Assembly (NCBI RefSeq): GCF_017583065.1
Contig: NZ_JAGEVL010000001.1
Coordinates: forward strand, 496,001 to 560,000
Direction: 5' to 3'
Length of the DNA: 64,000 nt
From: Staphylococcus shinii
GTDB taxonomy: Bacteria > Bacillota > Bacilli > Staphylococcales > Staphylococcaceae
The notes beneath the pieces are model-generated. The model made no database searches. It was not told the DNA's origin and worked only from the letters and a program-made list of their open reading frames with translations. Of this stretch, positions 38,067 through 47,560 are shown one piece after another (positions within the stretch are counted from its first letter, which is position 1; every line of letters starts with the position of its first letter). Position numbers and translations under genes: made by a program.

Positions 38067-38873
38067 TTATTTTAATATATTTCTTAAAGCATGGGGTATC
38101 CCGTTATCACTGTTGCTTAAAGTTACCTCATCAGCAACCTTTTTAACATCATCGTTAGCATTTCCCATAGCTACAGCGTGGCCAACAACCTTTAACATAG
38201 AGATATCATTGGCACTATCACCAAAAGCAATCACTTCTGATAGGTCAACTTGTACTTTTTTACATAAATCGGTAACAGCATTTCCTTTTGATACACCACT
38301 AGCCATAAATTCTAAGAAATAAGGTTTACTTGTAGTAACATCAATTTCTTCATTAAAATGACCGGCCAAATCTTTATTAAGACCTGTAATCGTAGGTACA
38401 TAATCAATGCCCATAACTTTAGGCACATCTTCTTGAATAAAATTCTTTAAGTCATCTACACGTTTCATAGGTAACCCAGTTAGTTCTGATTCAATATTCA
38501 TATACTCGTGTTCACCTTCGTAAACAATAAATCCGTCTTGATAAGTTAATACAAACAAGCCATTTTCTCTACAATAATCGACTATAAAATCAAAGTTTTC
38601 TTTAGAAACAGTACGACTTACTTCTACCTCTTCTGTATTAACATTTACAGTCTTCCCACCATTATAACTAATTACATAACTTTGGAATTTGTCTAATTGT
38701 AAAGTTTTAGCAGTCGGTAACATACCTTCTGTAGGGCGTCCTGATGCTAATACAACATTGTATCCTTGCTTTTGTATATCAATTAAATAGCTTTCTGTTT
38801 CAGGACTCATTTGATTTTCATGGTTCATCAATGTATCATCCATATCCATTACTATCATTTTATATTCACTCAT
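38067..38873 (-). CDS. Cof-type HAD-IIB phosphatase
   Basis: A 268-residue haloacid-dehalogenase phosphatase. Motif I DMDDTLMNH (nucleophile Asp) is at residue 10; motif II is LASGRP; motif IV is IAFGDSANDISML; a C2B cap lies between. These enzymes dephosphorylate sugar phosphates or flavin nucleotides with broad specificity; the substrate here is unknown. ATG follows AAGGGAG. It is the last gene after thrB with a 44-base gap, so probably transcribed with the threonine operon. Confidence 0.92.
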   Translation of the reverse strand: MSEYKMIVMDMDDTLMNHENQMSPETESYLIDIQKQGYNVVLASGRPTEGMLPTAKTLQLDKFQSYVISYNGGKTVNVNTEEVEVSRTVSKENFDFIVDYCRENGLFVLTYQDGFIVYEGEHEYMNIESELTGLPMKRVDDLKNFIQEDVPKVMGIDYVPTITGLNKDLAGHFNEEIDVTTSKPYFLEFMASGVSKGNAVTDLCKKVQVDLSEVIAFGDSANDISMLKVVGHAVAMGNANDDVKKVADEVTLSNSDNGIPHALRNILK

Positions 38874-38917
38874 GTTGCTTGTCTCCCTTCAACGTCTTCA
38901 CTCTATATTACAACAAA

Positions 38918-39838
38918 TTATTGACGTTGGTACAATACTTTAAGTTCGACACCTGTTTCATTAATTGTCACTAACTCTGAACGACAATTTTCAAATGTTC
39001 TTTTTAATTCTCTAACCAATTCACCACTACGTTCTGGACCAATCATTGTAAGTACTGTTGGACCTGCACCACTTATCACTGTAGCGTATGCTAAATACTG
39101 TTTTGCCAGTCCTTTAATAGTCTGAAATTCAGGAATTAAATCTTGTCTATAAGGTTCATGAAATCCATCTTGCTCCATCATTTTTCCAGCTAGTACATAA
39201 TTATGTTGAATTAGCGCGCTAATCATCGTGTTGCTAATTGCACTATTTTGAACAGCCTTTTTATGTGAAAACGTATCAGGTAAAGCATTTCTTGAATCAA
39301 TTGTTCTTAATTCATAAGAAGGCACTGTGATAATGATATCTACTTTAGGTGTATCAATGTAAGAAACATCAGTTACTTTAGTTTCTGGATTATAGTACCC
39401 TAACACTAAACCACCGTAAATCGTCGGCGCGACATTATCTGGGTGACCTTCAAACTCAGTAGCTAGTTGCAATAATTCATATTTCGATAATTCAATATCA
39501 CCAAAATAGTTTGCTATGTATAAGGCACCTACTAATGCAGATGCCGAAGAACCTAACCCTCTAGCTAAAGGAATCTCACTTCTCATTTCTACTTCTAATG
39601 AAGGTAAAACCACGTTATATTTATGCGCAACCTTTTGTGCAATTTGGTAAATATAGTGGCTATTATCTGTTGGTAATCCTTCTACATTAGGACCAATATG
39701 ATTAAACGACCAATAACCATTATCACTTATTTTTACATCTAAGTATAAAAATTTATTTAAAGCCATACCAATTGAATCAAATCCGACACCTAAATTTGCA
39801 GTAGACGCCGGGATTTTCAAATGTAACCTTTCGCTCAT
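38918..39838 (-). CDS. thrB: Homoserine kinase
   Basis: A 306-residue GHMP kinase that phosphorylates homoserine in threonine synthesis. The ATP loop is [16 protein letters not shown] near residue 90; the N-terminal [15 protein letters not shown] and the C-terminal [11 protein letters not shown] complete the family motifs. The ATG comes one base after the thrC stop, with AAAGGGG inside the end of thrC, so the two are translationally coupled. Confidence 0.97.
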   Translation of the reverse strand: MSERLHLKIPASTANLGVGFDSIGMALNKFLYLDVKISDNGYWSFNHIGPNVEGLPTDNSHYIYQIAQKVAHKYNVVLPSLEVEMRSEIPLARGLGSSASALVGALYIANYFGDIELSKYELLQLATEFEGHPDNVAPTIYGGLVLGYYNPETKVTDVSYIDTPKVDIIITVPSYELRTIDSRNALPDTFSHKKAVQNSAISNTMISALIQHNYVLAGKMMEQDGFHEPYRQDLIPEFQTIKGLAKQYLAYATVISGAGPTVLTMIGPERSGELVRELKRTFENCRSELVTINETGVELKVLYQRQ

Positions 39839-39839
39839 G

Positions 39840-40901
39840 CTAAAGTGCCCCTTTGATATATTCTAGAATACTTTCTCTATCATTTGGCAATGGTTTAATT
39901 GGATTATCTAACAAGGAAATTGCAGTATCTGGATCTTTCAAACCATTACCTGTTAACACAGAAACTACTTTTTTGCCTTGAGGTAATTTACCTGCTCGAT
40001 GTAATTTGATAAGTCCAGCAATCGAAGCGTTACTAGCTGGTTCACTAAACACACCTTCGTTACGTGCCATCAATTGATATGCTTCTAAAATTTCTTCGTC
40101 AGTAACACTATCAATTTGTCCATTGGATTCTTCAAGTGCAGCAGTCGCTTTATCCCAACTTGCAGGATTACCAATTCTGATTGCTGTTGCCACTGTATCA
40201 GGGTTTTTTACTACTTTATTTTGAACGATTGGTGAAGCTCCTTCAGCTTGAAAACCAAACATTTGAGGTAGTTGCGTACCATTTGCTTCATGGTAATCTT
40301 TAAAACCTTTCCAGTATGCAGAAATATTTCCGGCATTACCTACTGGAATAGATAAAATGTCCGGTGCTACGCCATCTAATTGTTGAATTACCTCAAAAGC
40401 ACTTGTTTTTTGACCTTCAATACGATATGGATTTACTGAGTTAACTAGCGCAATTTCTCCATTTTTAGCAATTTCTTGAACAATTTCTAAAGCTTCATCA
40501 AAATTACCTTCAATTGATACAATTTCAGCGCCGTACATCACAGCTTGTGATAATTTTCCTAAAGCAATTTTACCTTCAGGAATAACTACGATTGCTTTTA
40601 GTCCAGCACGTGCCGCATATGCAGCTGCTGAAGCTGATGTGTTACCAGTTGAAGCACAGATTACAATTTTCTTACCTTCCTCTTTCGCTTTGGCCATTGC
40701 CATGACCATACCTCTATCTTTGAATGAACCAGTTGGATTGGCACCTTCATATTTAACATGTAACTCAATACCAAGCATTTTTGACATATTTTCGCAATAA
40801 ATTAATGGTGTATGACCTTCATTTAATGATAATGTTGGTGTTTTTTCAGTTACTGGTAAATAATTTTTAAATTCCTCTACTAAACCTTTCCAATTCTTCA
40901 T
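39840..40901 (-). CDS. thrC: Threonine synthase
   Basis: A 353-residue PLP enzyme that converts O-phosphohomoserine to threonine. The Schiff-base lysine is in [11 protein letters not shown] near residue 60, and the phosphate-binding loop is SIPVGNAGN near 187. It is the short monofunctional type usual in Firmicutes. The ATG is five bases after the hom stop, with GAAGGGG in the end of hom. Second gene of hom-thrC-thrB. Confidence 0.97.
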   Translation of the reverse strand: MKNWKGLVEEFKNYLPVTEKTPTLSLNEGHTPLIYCENMSKMLGIELHVKYEGANPTGSFKDRGMVMAMAKAKEEGKKIVICASTGNTSASAAAYAARAGLKAIVVIPEGKIALGKLSQAVMYGAEIVSIEGNFDEALEIVQEIAKNGEIALVNSVNPYRIEGQKTSAFEVIQQLDGVAPDILSIPVGNAGNISAYWKGFKDYHEANGTQLPQMFGFQAEGASPIVQNKVVKNPDTVATAIRIGNPASWDKATAALEESNGQIDSVTDEEILEAYQLMARNEGVFSEPASNASIAGLIKLHRAGKLPQGKKVVSVLTGNGLKDPDTAISLLDNPIKPLPNDRESILEYIKGAL

Positions 40902-40906
40902 ATTAA

Positions 40907-42187
40907 TTAAACCCCTTCTACTGGATATATTTTCTTAACGATATAACCTGAATCTGTAATTGATGCTTCTGGATTTTCATCAATTCCGATAACTGCGATA
41001 CCTACTGTATGAGCGTCACGTTCAGTTACCGCTAACGATTTATGGAAAGGTAATTCACCTTTAAGTAAAGTTTCTACTTTATTCACATCTTCACCATCTG
41101 TTTGCACGACAACATAGTAACTTTCTTTCTCCTTAATTGAAATCGTATCTCCATCATCCATAATTGCTTTGGTTTTTTCAGTTTTCAATTCAAAATGTGG
41201 TGGTAAAGTGTGTAAATTCGTGTCGAAGTTTAATGTTACGTTTAACAAGTCACTTACAACTGCACTTCCGGTTGCTAGACTACCAGCGCCTTTTCCATAA
41301 AACATTGTTTCTCCCACTGCATCACCAATCACATAAATTGCATTAAATTCATCTTCAACAGCAGCTAATTGATGGGTTTTGTTTATAAGTGTAGGTGAAA
41401 CAGAAGCTTGTACTTGACCATGCTCATATATCCCTTTACCAATCAGTTTAATCTTATAGCCAAGTTCATCAGCAACTTTAATATCTGCAGGTTCAACATC
41501 ACTAATACCATGTCTTACCACGTCATCTAAGTTAATCACTTGGTTAAATGATAAGTATGAAGTAATGACAACTTTTCTAGCAGCGTCGATACCTTCAACA
41601 TCATCTGTAGGGTCCGCTTCTGCAAAACCTAATCTTTTAGCTTCATCTAACGCGTCTTCGAATGACGTTTCTTCTTTTGTCATTTTACTTAAAATAAAAT
41701 TAGATGTGCCGTTTAAAATGCCCATAAATTTACTAATATTATTAGCATTTAATCCATTGTTAATTGCGTTTACAATTGGTATACCACCTGCGACACTAGC
41801 TTCATATTTCAAAGCTACATCATTTTCTTGTGCTAAGTCTTCCAATACATTTAAATGTACCGCTAATAAATCTTTATTTGCAGTCACAACGTGTTTCTTT
41901 TGACTTAATGCGCGCTTCAACCAATCCACCGTTGGCTCAATACCGCCCATGACTTCCACTATAATATCGATTGAATCATCGTTCAAAATTTCATCAATGT
42001 CTTCAGTTAAATTATAATTCGACACATTGATTGGACGTTGTCTTGATTTATCTCGAACCAATATGTGTCGAATATTAATGTTTTTATTCATTGTTTCTTT
42101 TATTTGTTCACTATTTTCTTCAATAATTTTTACTACACCAGAACCTACAGTTCCTAACCCTAGTAAGGCTACATTTAATTCCTTCAT
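40907..42187 (-). CDS. hom: Homoserine dehydrogenase with C-terminal ACT domain
   Basis: A 426-residue NAD(P)-dependent enzyme that reduces aspartate semialdehyde to homoserine. The Rossmann loop is [11 protein letters not shown] at residue 9, the catalytic block [10 protein letters not shown] near 158 and [17 protein letters not shown] near 185. Residues about 345-426 form an ACT domain for threonine feedback. ATG follows GGAGG by nine bases. First gene of the threonine operon and divergent from an aspartokinase gene across 188 bases. Confidence 0.97.
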   Translation of the reverse strand: MKELNVALLGLGTVGSGVVKIIEENSEQIKETMNKNINIRHILVRDKSRQRPINVSNYNLTEDIDEILNDDSIDIIVEVMGGIEPTVDWLKRALSQKKHVVTANKDLLAVHLNVLEDLAQENDVALKYEASVAGGIPIVNAINNGLNANNISKFMGILNGTSNFILSKMTKEETSFEDALDEAKRLGFAEADPTDDVEGIDAARKVVITSYLSFNQVINLDDVVRHGISDVEPADIKVADELGYKIKLIGKGIYEHGQVQASVSPTLINKTHQLAAVEDEFNAIYVIGDAVGETMFYGKGAGSLATGSAVVSDLLNVTLNFDTNLHTLPPHFELKTEKTKAIMDDGDTISIKEKESYYVVVQTDGEDVNKVETLLKGELPFHKSLAVTERDAHTVGIAVIGIDENPEASITDSGYIVKKIYPVEGV

Positions 42188-42341
42188 AATTTCATTCCTC
42201 CGATTGTTCTTCTAAAAAATACAGATGTACAGTTGAAAAATACTTGAATATGGTATAGTATAAATTCATTCATTATTTTTGTAAAGGTGAAAATTTAGAT
42301 CCTATATCTATCCTATCACTCTCGTAATAAAAACTAAACAA

Positions 42342-42356
42342 AATTTTCTGATTTTT
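42342..42356. promoter_or_regulatory. CodY-like box before the aspartokinase gene
   Basis: AATTTTCTGATTTTT agrees with the CodY consensus AATTTTCWGAAAATT at 12 of 15 positions and sits 20 bases before the start codon, where bound CodY would block transcription. AT-rich context raises the chance of a coincidental match. Confidence 0.45.
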
Positions 42357-42375
42357 TAGAAAGGTTGTATGTCTC

Positions 42376-43743
42376 ATGAAAGTTGCCAAGTTTGGAGGAA
42401 GTTCTGTATCTACTGCAGATCAAATCAAGAAAGTATTAAATATCGTTAATTCCGACGAGGATCGGAAGATTACCATCGTCTCAGCACCAGGTAAGCGACA
42501 TAAAGAAGATGTTAAAACAACTGATTTACTTATTCGCTTATACGAAAAAGTTATTGATGATTTAGATTACATTTCTAAAAAAGAAGAAATTATTCAGCGT
42601 TATGCTGATATTATTTATGAATTAAAAATGAGTGATAACTTATTAACTACTATTGATCAAACATTAGAAAATTTCATTGCTACATTAAAAGATAAACCTT
42701 CACGTTTATTAGACGCTTTACTTTCATGTGGTGAAAATTTCAATGCACAATTAATTGCAGAGTATAACAATAGTCAAGGTATACCAACTCGCTATATATC
42801 TCCTGGAGAAGCGGGCATTCAAGTTACTGATTTGCCTCAAAATGCACAAATTTTAGACCAATCATATGAAGCACTATATAATTTAAGAGCATATAATGAA
42901 AAATTAATCATCCCAGGATTTTTTGGTGTTTCAAGACAAAATTATATCGTAACGTTTCCTCGTGGTGGTTCTGACATTACTGGCGCCATAGTTGCAAGAG
43001 GTGTGCGAGCTGACTTATACGAAAACTTTACTGATGTTTCAGGTATTTTTAGAGCAAATCCGACAATTGTTAAAAATCCTGAAGTCATAGATGAAATCAC
43101 TTATAGAGAAATGCGAGAACTGTCTTATGCAGGATTTGGCGTCTTCCATGATGAAGCATTACAGCCACTACATAAAGATAGAATCCCTGTCGTTATAAAA
43201 AACACAAATCGCCCAAATGATACAGGGACATTTATACGTCATGACAGAGAAATTAATTCTAATAATATAGTGAGTGGTATTAGTTGTGACAAAGGCTTTA
43301 CTGTATTAAATATCAAAAAGTATTTAATGAACAGGCAAGTGGGATTTACTCGTAAAATATTAGGCGTGTTAGAAGATTATAATATTTCTTTTGACCATAT
43401 GCCTTCAGGTATTGATAGCATCAGTATCATTATGCGTTCTAAAGAAATCCACAACAGAGAAGAGCAAGTACTTAACGATATTCGCGATAAATGCGACGTT
43501 GATGAATTAAGTGTAGAACACGATTTAGCCATCCTAATGATCGTCGGCGAAGGCATGCACAGAATCGTTGGTACGGCTAACACAATTACGCATGCATTAG
43601 CAGAATCTAAAATTAATTTAAAAATGATGAATCAAGGAGCTTCGGAGATTTCCATTATGTTTGGTATTGATGTAGCAGATGCAGATAAAGCTGTGAAATC
43701 AACTTATGAATATTGTTATAACGGGAAGTGCTTAAAAGTATAG
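42376..43743 (+). CDS. Aspartate kinase with paired ACT domains (YclM/ThrD size class)
   Basis: A 455-residue aspartokinase, the first step towards lysine, threonine and methionine. The kinase domain starts KVAKFGGSSVSTADQI and contains the conserved PRGGSDITGAI near residue 195; the last 150 residues hold two ACT domains (VLNIKKYLMNRQVGF, LMIVGEGMHRIVGTA). Length and pairing with hom resemble the threonine-responsive B. subtilis enzyme YclM/ThrD rather than the dap-operon lysC, so I assign no symbol. Divergent from the thr operon. Confidence 0.9.
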   Translation: MKVAKFGGSSVSTADQIKKVLNIVNSDEDRKITIVSAPGKRHKEDVKTTDLLIRLYEKVIDDLDYISKKEEIIQRYADIIYELKMSDNLLTTIDQTLENFIATLKDKPSRLLDALLSCGENFNAQLIAEYNNSQGIPTRYISPGEAGIQVTDLPQNAQILDQSYEALYNLRAYNEKLIIPGFFGVSRQNYIVTFPRGGSDITGAIVARGVRADLYENFTDVSGIFRANPTIVKNPEVIDEITYREMRELSYAGFGVFHDEALQPLHKDRIPVVIKNTNRPNDTGTFIRHDREINSNNIVSGISCDKGFTVLNIKKYLMNRQVGFTRKILGVLEDYNISFDHMPSGIDSISIIMRSKEIHNREEQVLNDIRDKCDVDELSVEHDLAILMIVGEGMHRIVGTANTITHALAESKINLKMMNQGASEISIMFGIDVADADKAVKSTYEYCYNGKCLKV

Positions 43744-43767
43744 CATTGCATATTTATTAACAATCAA

Positions 43768-43827
43768 AAATCCTTCAAATCCATTTTGTCTCCCTATCAG
43801 GACTGACGAATGATTTGAAGGATTTTA
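43768..43827. terminator. Bidirectional terminator after the aspartokinase gene
   Basis: AAATCCTTCAAATC and GATTTGAAGGATTT form a 14-bp perfect stem around a 30-base loop with an inner pairing; T-runs on both strands. Confidence 0.88.
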
Positions 43828-44418
43828 TATTGCTTTTTTCTCTGAAATAAGTGCTTGGTTAATACGTTCATCACCGACAACCAACCTCAATATTACAAAT
43901 TGATAATAACTTAGTGAATCAATTACATTTCTATAATTTGGAAGTTGATGGTAATCTATTGGATCTAATAGTTCATACATTAACACGATTTCTGGTTTAA
44001 TATAATCTACGTCCCATTTGATAGAATGAAAATAAATATTTTTCTCTGGTAACCTTATATTGTGGTTCCATCTAAACATCCACTCTTCATCTTTAACATC
44101 ATATACAATTATAGTCATAATCAATGTATCACCATCATATATATTTGCGTGAGTTATTTTTGAGAAATCTACTGCTGTATAATCAGAAGTACTATGAGAA
44201 GCATCATGCAATAATGTTCGGTATTCATTTGGAATATATTTCAAGACTTCCCCTAAAAACTTTCTCTCTACACTAATGTCCACTTTATTATCTAAATTAA
44301 ATGAATCATGTAAAAACAGTTGCTTTGCTATTTCACCGTTATATTTAATTAAATTTGGTACATTTATGTTTAAAATTTCAACAATTCGCCTTATTGATTT
44401 ATTTTTTTCATTTTCCAA
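43825..44418 (-). CDS. Staphylococcal protein of unknown function, possibly nucleotidyltransferase-like
   Basis: A 197-residue soluble protein. The segment WDVDYIKPEIVLMYELLDP near residue 150 resembles the 'PEIVLLYK' block of AbiEii/aminoglycoside-type nucleotidyltransferases, and NIYDGDTLIMTIIVYD may be the matching beta strand, but a clear GS...D.D catalytic motif is not visible. The frame runs to 44490; TTG 44418, seven bases after GGAGG, is the likely start. It reads leftwards, away from the DeoR-like gene start, with a 113-base gap. Function uncertain. Confidence 0.55.
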   Translation of the reverse strand: MENEKNKSIRRIVEILNINVPNLIKYNGEIAKQLFLHDSFNLDNKVDISVERKFLGEVLKYIPNEYRTLLHDASHSTSDYTAVDFSKITHANIYDGDTLIMTIIVYDVKDEEWMFRWNHNIRLPEKNIYFHSIKWDVDYIKPEIVLMYELLDPIDYHQLPNYRNVIDSLSYYQFVILRLVVGDERINQALISEKKAI

Positions 44419-44531
44419 ATGTGCACCTCCTGACAAAAAGTAAGCGTTTCCAATAATTAACATTATATAGTTTGTCCTTAAATATTTCAATGTATTAAAT
44501 ACAAAAACGTGAAATAAAACACAAAATATTT

Positions 44532-44999
44532 TTAAAAACTACCTACCAAGGTATAATCATGATGCGAATGGTTATCTAAAACATCTGGCCTATTTAATAG
44601 AAAAATATCGTTAGCATTTGTGTTAAGTGTTTTTTGAATGTCAGCAATAGCAGGTATCGTCTGGTATAAATCATTACCTAATATAAACGGTGCAGTGATG
44701 AAATAATATCGAATACGATATTTGGAAAAAGTTTGTACTACATCTGAACCAACAATGATATGAAATGCACTATCAACTACGCCATTAGGTACAATAATAT
44801 TGAAATTTGTATATTTAGATACATATTTAATTATATCTGTAGAGTAACTGATTACAGATATTTTGATATCATAGGAGGAAAGTTCATCTAAAATTTTATA
44901 TGCAAAAGGATGATTATCAAAAGCTATAATATCCTCATGTTTAATTGTTCGAGTAATATGCTCGAGATATTCTTTTATTGTACTCAAATCACTGTTCAC
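44532..44999 (-). CDS. DeoR-type sensor domain without a DNA-binding domain (tentative)
   Basis: About 155 residues. The middle and end (ISVISYSTDIIKYVS, IIVGSDVVQTFSKYR, AIADIQKTLNTNAND) resemble the sugar-phosphate sensing domain of DeoR regulators, but the usual N-terminal helix-turn-helix is absent. It may be a stand-alone sensor or a degenerated regulator. The frame begins at 45011; GTG 44999 is six bases after GAGG and fits best. Neighbours do not show a sugar pathway. Low confidence on fold. Confidence 0.5.
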   Translation of the reverse strand: MNSDLSTIKEYLEHITRTIKHEDIIAFDNHPFAYKILDELSSYDIKISVISYSTDIIKYVSKYTNFNIIVPNGVVDSAFHIIVGSDVVQTFSKYRIRYYFITAPFILGNDLYQTIPAIADIQKTLNTNANDIFLLNRPDVLDNHSHHDYTLVGSF

Positions 45000-45231
45000 C
45001 ATCTTCCTCATTTTATATTGCGTATAATTTATTATAGCTATTAATCCTCTTAAGTTAAACCGTTATCTATTTTAAAAAATACCACTTAAGTACTCAAAAG
45101 ATACGAAAGGAATTAATTTACAAATATATATTATGTACAGGTTGGTTATAATATATTAATATGAATATAATTAAAGTAACTATATATGAATTGGTTAATA
45201 GCATTTGTAGAAAATTAAATAAAAGCGTAAA

Positions 45232-46137
45232 ATGAGCTATGTTAAAAAATTTAATAAGATTAGGATGATATTCATGTTTTTACCACTTATATTACTAATA
45301 ATAATTGTACTACTTATTATTATAGTATTTATAGATCATCGTGTTATGCAGAATAAGCTTGAAACTGAAACTTATGCTAAGGATCAATTAGTAACTAAAA
45401 TAAGTACAGTTACTCGTGAAAATACAAATCTAAAAAACAAAATGTTGGATATAGGTTCAAATAATGACACGCATCACCATGGTCTCAGAAAAGCTAAACA
45501 AGATTTAACAGTCATTTTAAATGAACAAAAAGAGCAAGGTGTTATAGCATATTTCGATATTATTGCTACTGGTAATTTAGCTGTTAAGCACCCATTATTT
45601 GAATATGCAAGAGCTTTTGATTATATTGTTTTTACTGAAAAAGGAATCTTTAATATTAATGTAAAAAATTGGAAACAGAAGACTTTCTATCATTTTACTT
45701 CTGATTCAGCAGAGCAAACTGAAATTGAAAATGAGAATTCTGTGCATCAAATTGTAGGAAGATATATTGCCAACCAATTTCATGGCCAGTTTCAATCATC
45801 TCGTTCTACGACCTATACATTTATAGAACGTATTAAAGAAAATTCTGTCATTTATGACTTTTACAATTATGATCCTTATGAGCAAGCTTCTAAAAACACT
45901 CAAGCATTAGAATCAAAAATCCAAGAACGTTTAAATCAACAAATTCCAAACGTTGGTCTCGTATACTTCACAGATGGTAGTGTGAATTTAATTGATGGCC
46001 CAGCAATTAGAAATAATTACGTTGAAACTGTTTCTTCTAAATCTTCTTTACAAGAAATTATAAAAGAAACTTTACATTTAAAAAATGACGTATTAACTAA
46101 AGAACAATATGATAAATTAGTCGCACGTTTTAGCTAA
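45232..46137 (+). CDS. Membrane-anchored NERD-like protein
   Basis: A 301-residue protein with one N-terminal helix (residues about 13-35), a short coiled-coil (about 40-70) and a C-terminal domain with FDYIVFTEKGIFNINVKNWK near 130-150, which is the core of the NERD nuclease-related domain. The domain would face the cytosol if the N-terminus is outside or the reverse; charge (KKFNKIR before the helix) suggests the soluble domain is outside. No good ribosome site precedes the ATG. Function unknown; nuclease activity is only suggested by the domain name. Confidence 0.65.
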   Translation: MSYVKKFNKIRMIFMFLPLILLIIIVLLIIIVFIDHRVMQNKLETETYAKDQLVTKISTVTRENTNLKNKMLDIGSNNDTHHHGLRKAKQDLTVILNEQKEQGVIAYFDIIATGNLAVKHPLFEYARAFDYIVFTEKGIFNINVKNWKQKTFYHFTSDSAEQTEIENENSVHQIVGRYIANQFHGQFQSSRSTTYTFIERIKENSVIYDFYNYDPYEQASKNTQALESKIQERLNQQIPNVGLVYFTDGSVNLIDGPAIRNNYVETVSSKSSLQEIIKETLHLKNDVLTKEQYDKLVARFS

Positions 46138-46145
46138 TTTAACAA

Positions 46146-46182
46146 AATAGATCTTAGGTGATAGTTCGCCTAAGGTCTATTT
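46146..46182 (+). terminator. Terminator after the NERD-like gene
   Basis: AATAGA.CTTAGG pairs with CCTAAG.TCTATT around nine bases and is followed by TATTTAT. The remaining gap to 46386 is AT-rich and unassigned. Confidence 0.8.
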
Positions 46183-46386
46183 ATTTATACTTGTATAGTT
46201 ATTTTCAAAATATCACTGATCTTTCAGACCAAAGTTACCTCTTTTATCAATTGATTTATTTAACATAATAAACACCACCAATGTTTAATTTATATATTAT
46301 AATCTTTTTAGTGTAATATGGAAGTAATTTGGGACGATTTCTGTGGAAAGATTACAGACTAAGGCTGTGCTCGGGGAAAACGTGCA

Positions 46387-46426
46387 CAAAAAAACTGCCA
46401 ACAAAGTCGGAAACTTTGTCGACAGT
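46387..46426 (-). terminator. Terminator after nuc2
   Basis: On the minus strand ACTGTCGACAAAGT pairs with ACTTTGTTGGCAGT and ends in T7. Confidence 0.92.
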
Positions 46427-46493
46427 CAGGTCTGTTTTATACTTTATCTATCTGCTAAGTAATACAAAGGTATATCAGCTACTTAAAATAAGT

Positions 46494-47042
46494 TTATTTA
46501 CTCCAAAGGTTTATTTGATTATTTTTAGCCTGTGTTTCAGCTTTTTTAAATACCTCTCTATACTTTCCATTTGGAGAAAAATATTTTTCTCTAGCTAATC
46601 CTTTTTTCACCAATTCTTCATTAAACATTGTTTTATCATCAAGCCATACATATGCTAATGTTCTTCCATAACGATCTTCTTTTTCTTTATCATATTCTAA
46701 ATAAATATCTTTATTCGTTAAATGTTTCTTAGAATAATCGGAAGCTTCTTTACCGTAAGGCTCTACAGGCGTATTAGGTTTAACAGTTTCTGGCGTATCC
46801 ATACCTATTAACCTTACCTTCAATTGTTCATTGTCACTGTTTTTAGCCACTAAAGTGTCTCCATCTACAACACGGTCAACATGAACCTTTTCCGAATTAT
46901 CAGGGCCTGAAGATGTGTCACTACTACCATTCTCTTGAAATGGTCCCGTATGATTAATAAATTGAAATGCTAATACACCCAATACAATTACTATTGCAAT
47001 CAACGATGTCATTTTCTTTTTCGATTTCACTGTTGCACCCAC
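46494..47042 (-). CDS. nuc2: Membrane-anchored thermonuclease (Nuc2 type)
   Basis: A 182-residue staphylococcal nuclease-fold enzyme. An N-terminal hydrophobic segment (residues about 12-28) anchors it, then a short linker, then the SNase domain from residue 52 (VDRVVDGDTLVAKN). Catalytic Arg and Glu lie in VRLIGMDTPET and the second Arg in DRYGRTLAYVWL. By position between the aspartokinase and the two-component locus it is the orthologue of S. aureus Nuc2, a surface calcium-dependent nuclease. Start is GTG at 47042, or GTG at 47030, which has the better ribosome site (GGGTG). Confidence 0.93.
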   Translation of the reverse strand: MGATVKSKKKMTSLIAIVIVLGVLAFQFINHTGPFQENGSSDTSSGPDNSEKVHVDRVVDGDTLVAKNSDNEQLKVRLIGMDTPETVKPNTPVEPYGKEASDYSKKHLTNKDIYLEYDKEKEDRYGRTLAYVWLDDKTMFNEELVKKGLAREKYFSPNGKYREVFKKAETQAKNNQINLWSK

Positions 47043-47307
47043 TTCTTTTTAATTGTCCAAATCATCATATAGAAAAAAGAGCAATGCGTCAATATTACAA
47101 ATGTGTTTTCTATGGGGGAAACACATTATTAGGCTATTTACGTCATATATAACATCTATTGTATAAAAAATTAATTATGACAAAAAACTATTTTTACAAT
47201 ATTATCACCCAAATATTGTAGAATAGAAGTTCAATGAAATATATTTGATTTTATTTATCTATTCAAATAACTCATGCTATAATACTTGATGAATAGGAGT
47301 GAACAAG

Positions 47308-47499
47308 TTGAGTATATTTAAAGAGAACATGATAACGATTATCGCAGTTGTCATAGCTATAATTATCGGTATGGTGTTACAATATCAATTTCAATTACCA
47401 CTAATGGTGTCAGCAGTCGTAGCTATTTGCTTAGGCCTCTTAGTTGGTTTCATCGTATTTGTAATCCAAGCAATTGTCACTAAAAATAAGCATAAATAA
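47308..47499 (+). CDS. Small two-helix membrane protein
   Basis: A 63-residue protein with two membrane helices (residues about 8-26 and 31-55) and a basic tail (KNKHK). Function unknown. The likely start is TTG at 47308, eight bases after AGGAG; an upstream GTG (47299) overlaps that site. A clean terminator follows, supporting a real gene. It is convergent with the two-component operon. Confidence 0.7.
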   Translation: MSIFKENMITIIAVVIAIIIGMVLQYQFQLPLMVSAVVAICLGLLVGFIVFVIQAIVTKNKHK

Positions 47500-47502
47500 A
47501 TT

Positions 47503-47537
47503 TAACTGCCGCATAATAAAATGTCGGCAGTTTTTTT
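47503..47537 (+). terminator. Terminator after the small membrane protein gene
   Basis: AACTGCCG and CGGCAGTT enclose an inner CAT/ATG pairing and end in T7; it also ends the leftward two-component operon. Confidence 0.9.
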
Positions 47538-47560
47538 ATCTGCTTTGATATTAAGCAATT

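Noticed and set aside
38047..38322. Extension of the transposase frame into the hydrolase gene
   Set aside because: This part is antisense to the HAD phosphatase and only open because the transposase stop was lost.
42188..42375. T-box or threonine leader before hom or the aspartokinase gene
   Set aside because: No T-box AGGGTGG motif, no antiterminator structure and no room for a leader on either side.
46329..46598. 89-codon plus-strand frame
   Set aside because: It overlaps the nuc2 terminator and the antisense of the nuc2 C-terminus; composition is that of a shadow frame.
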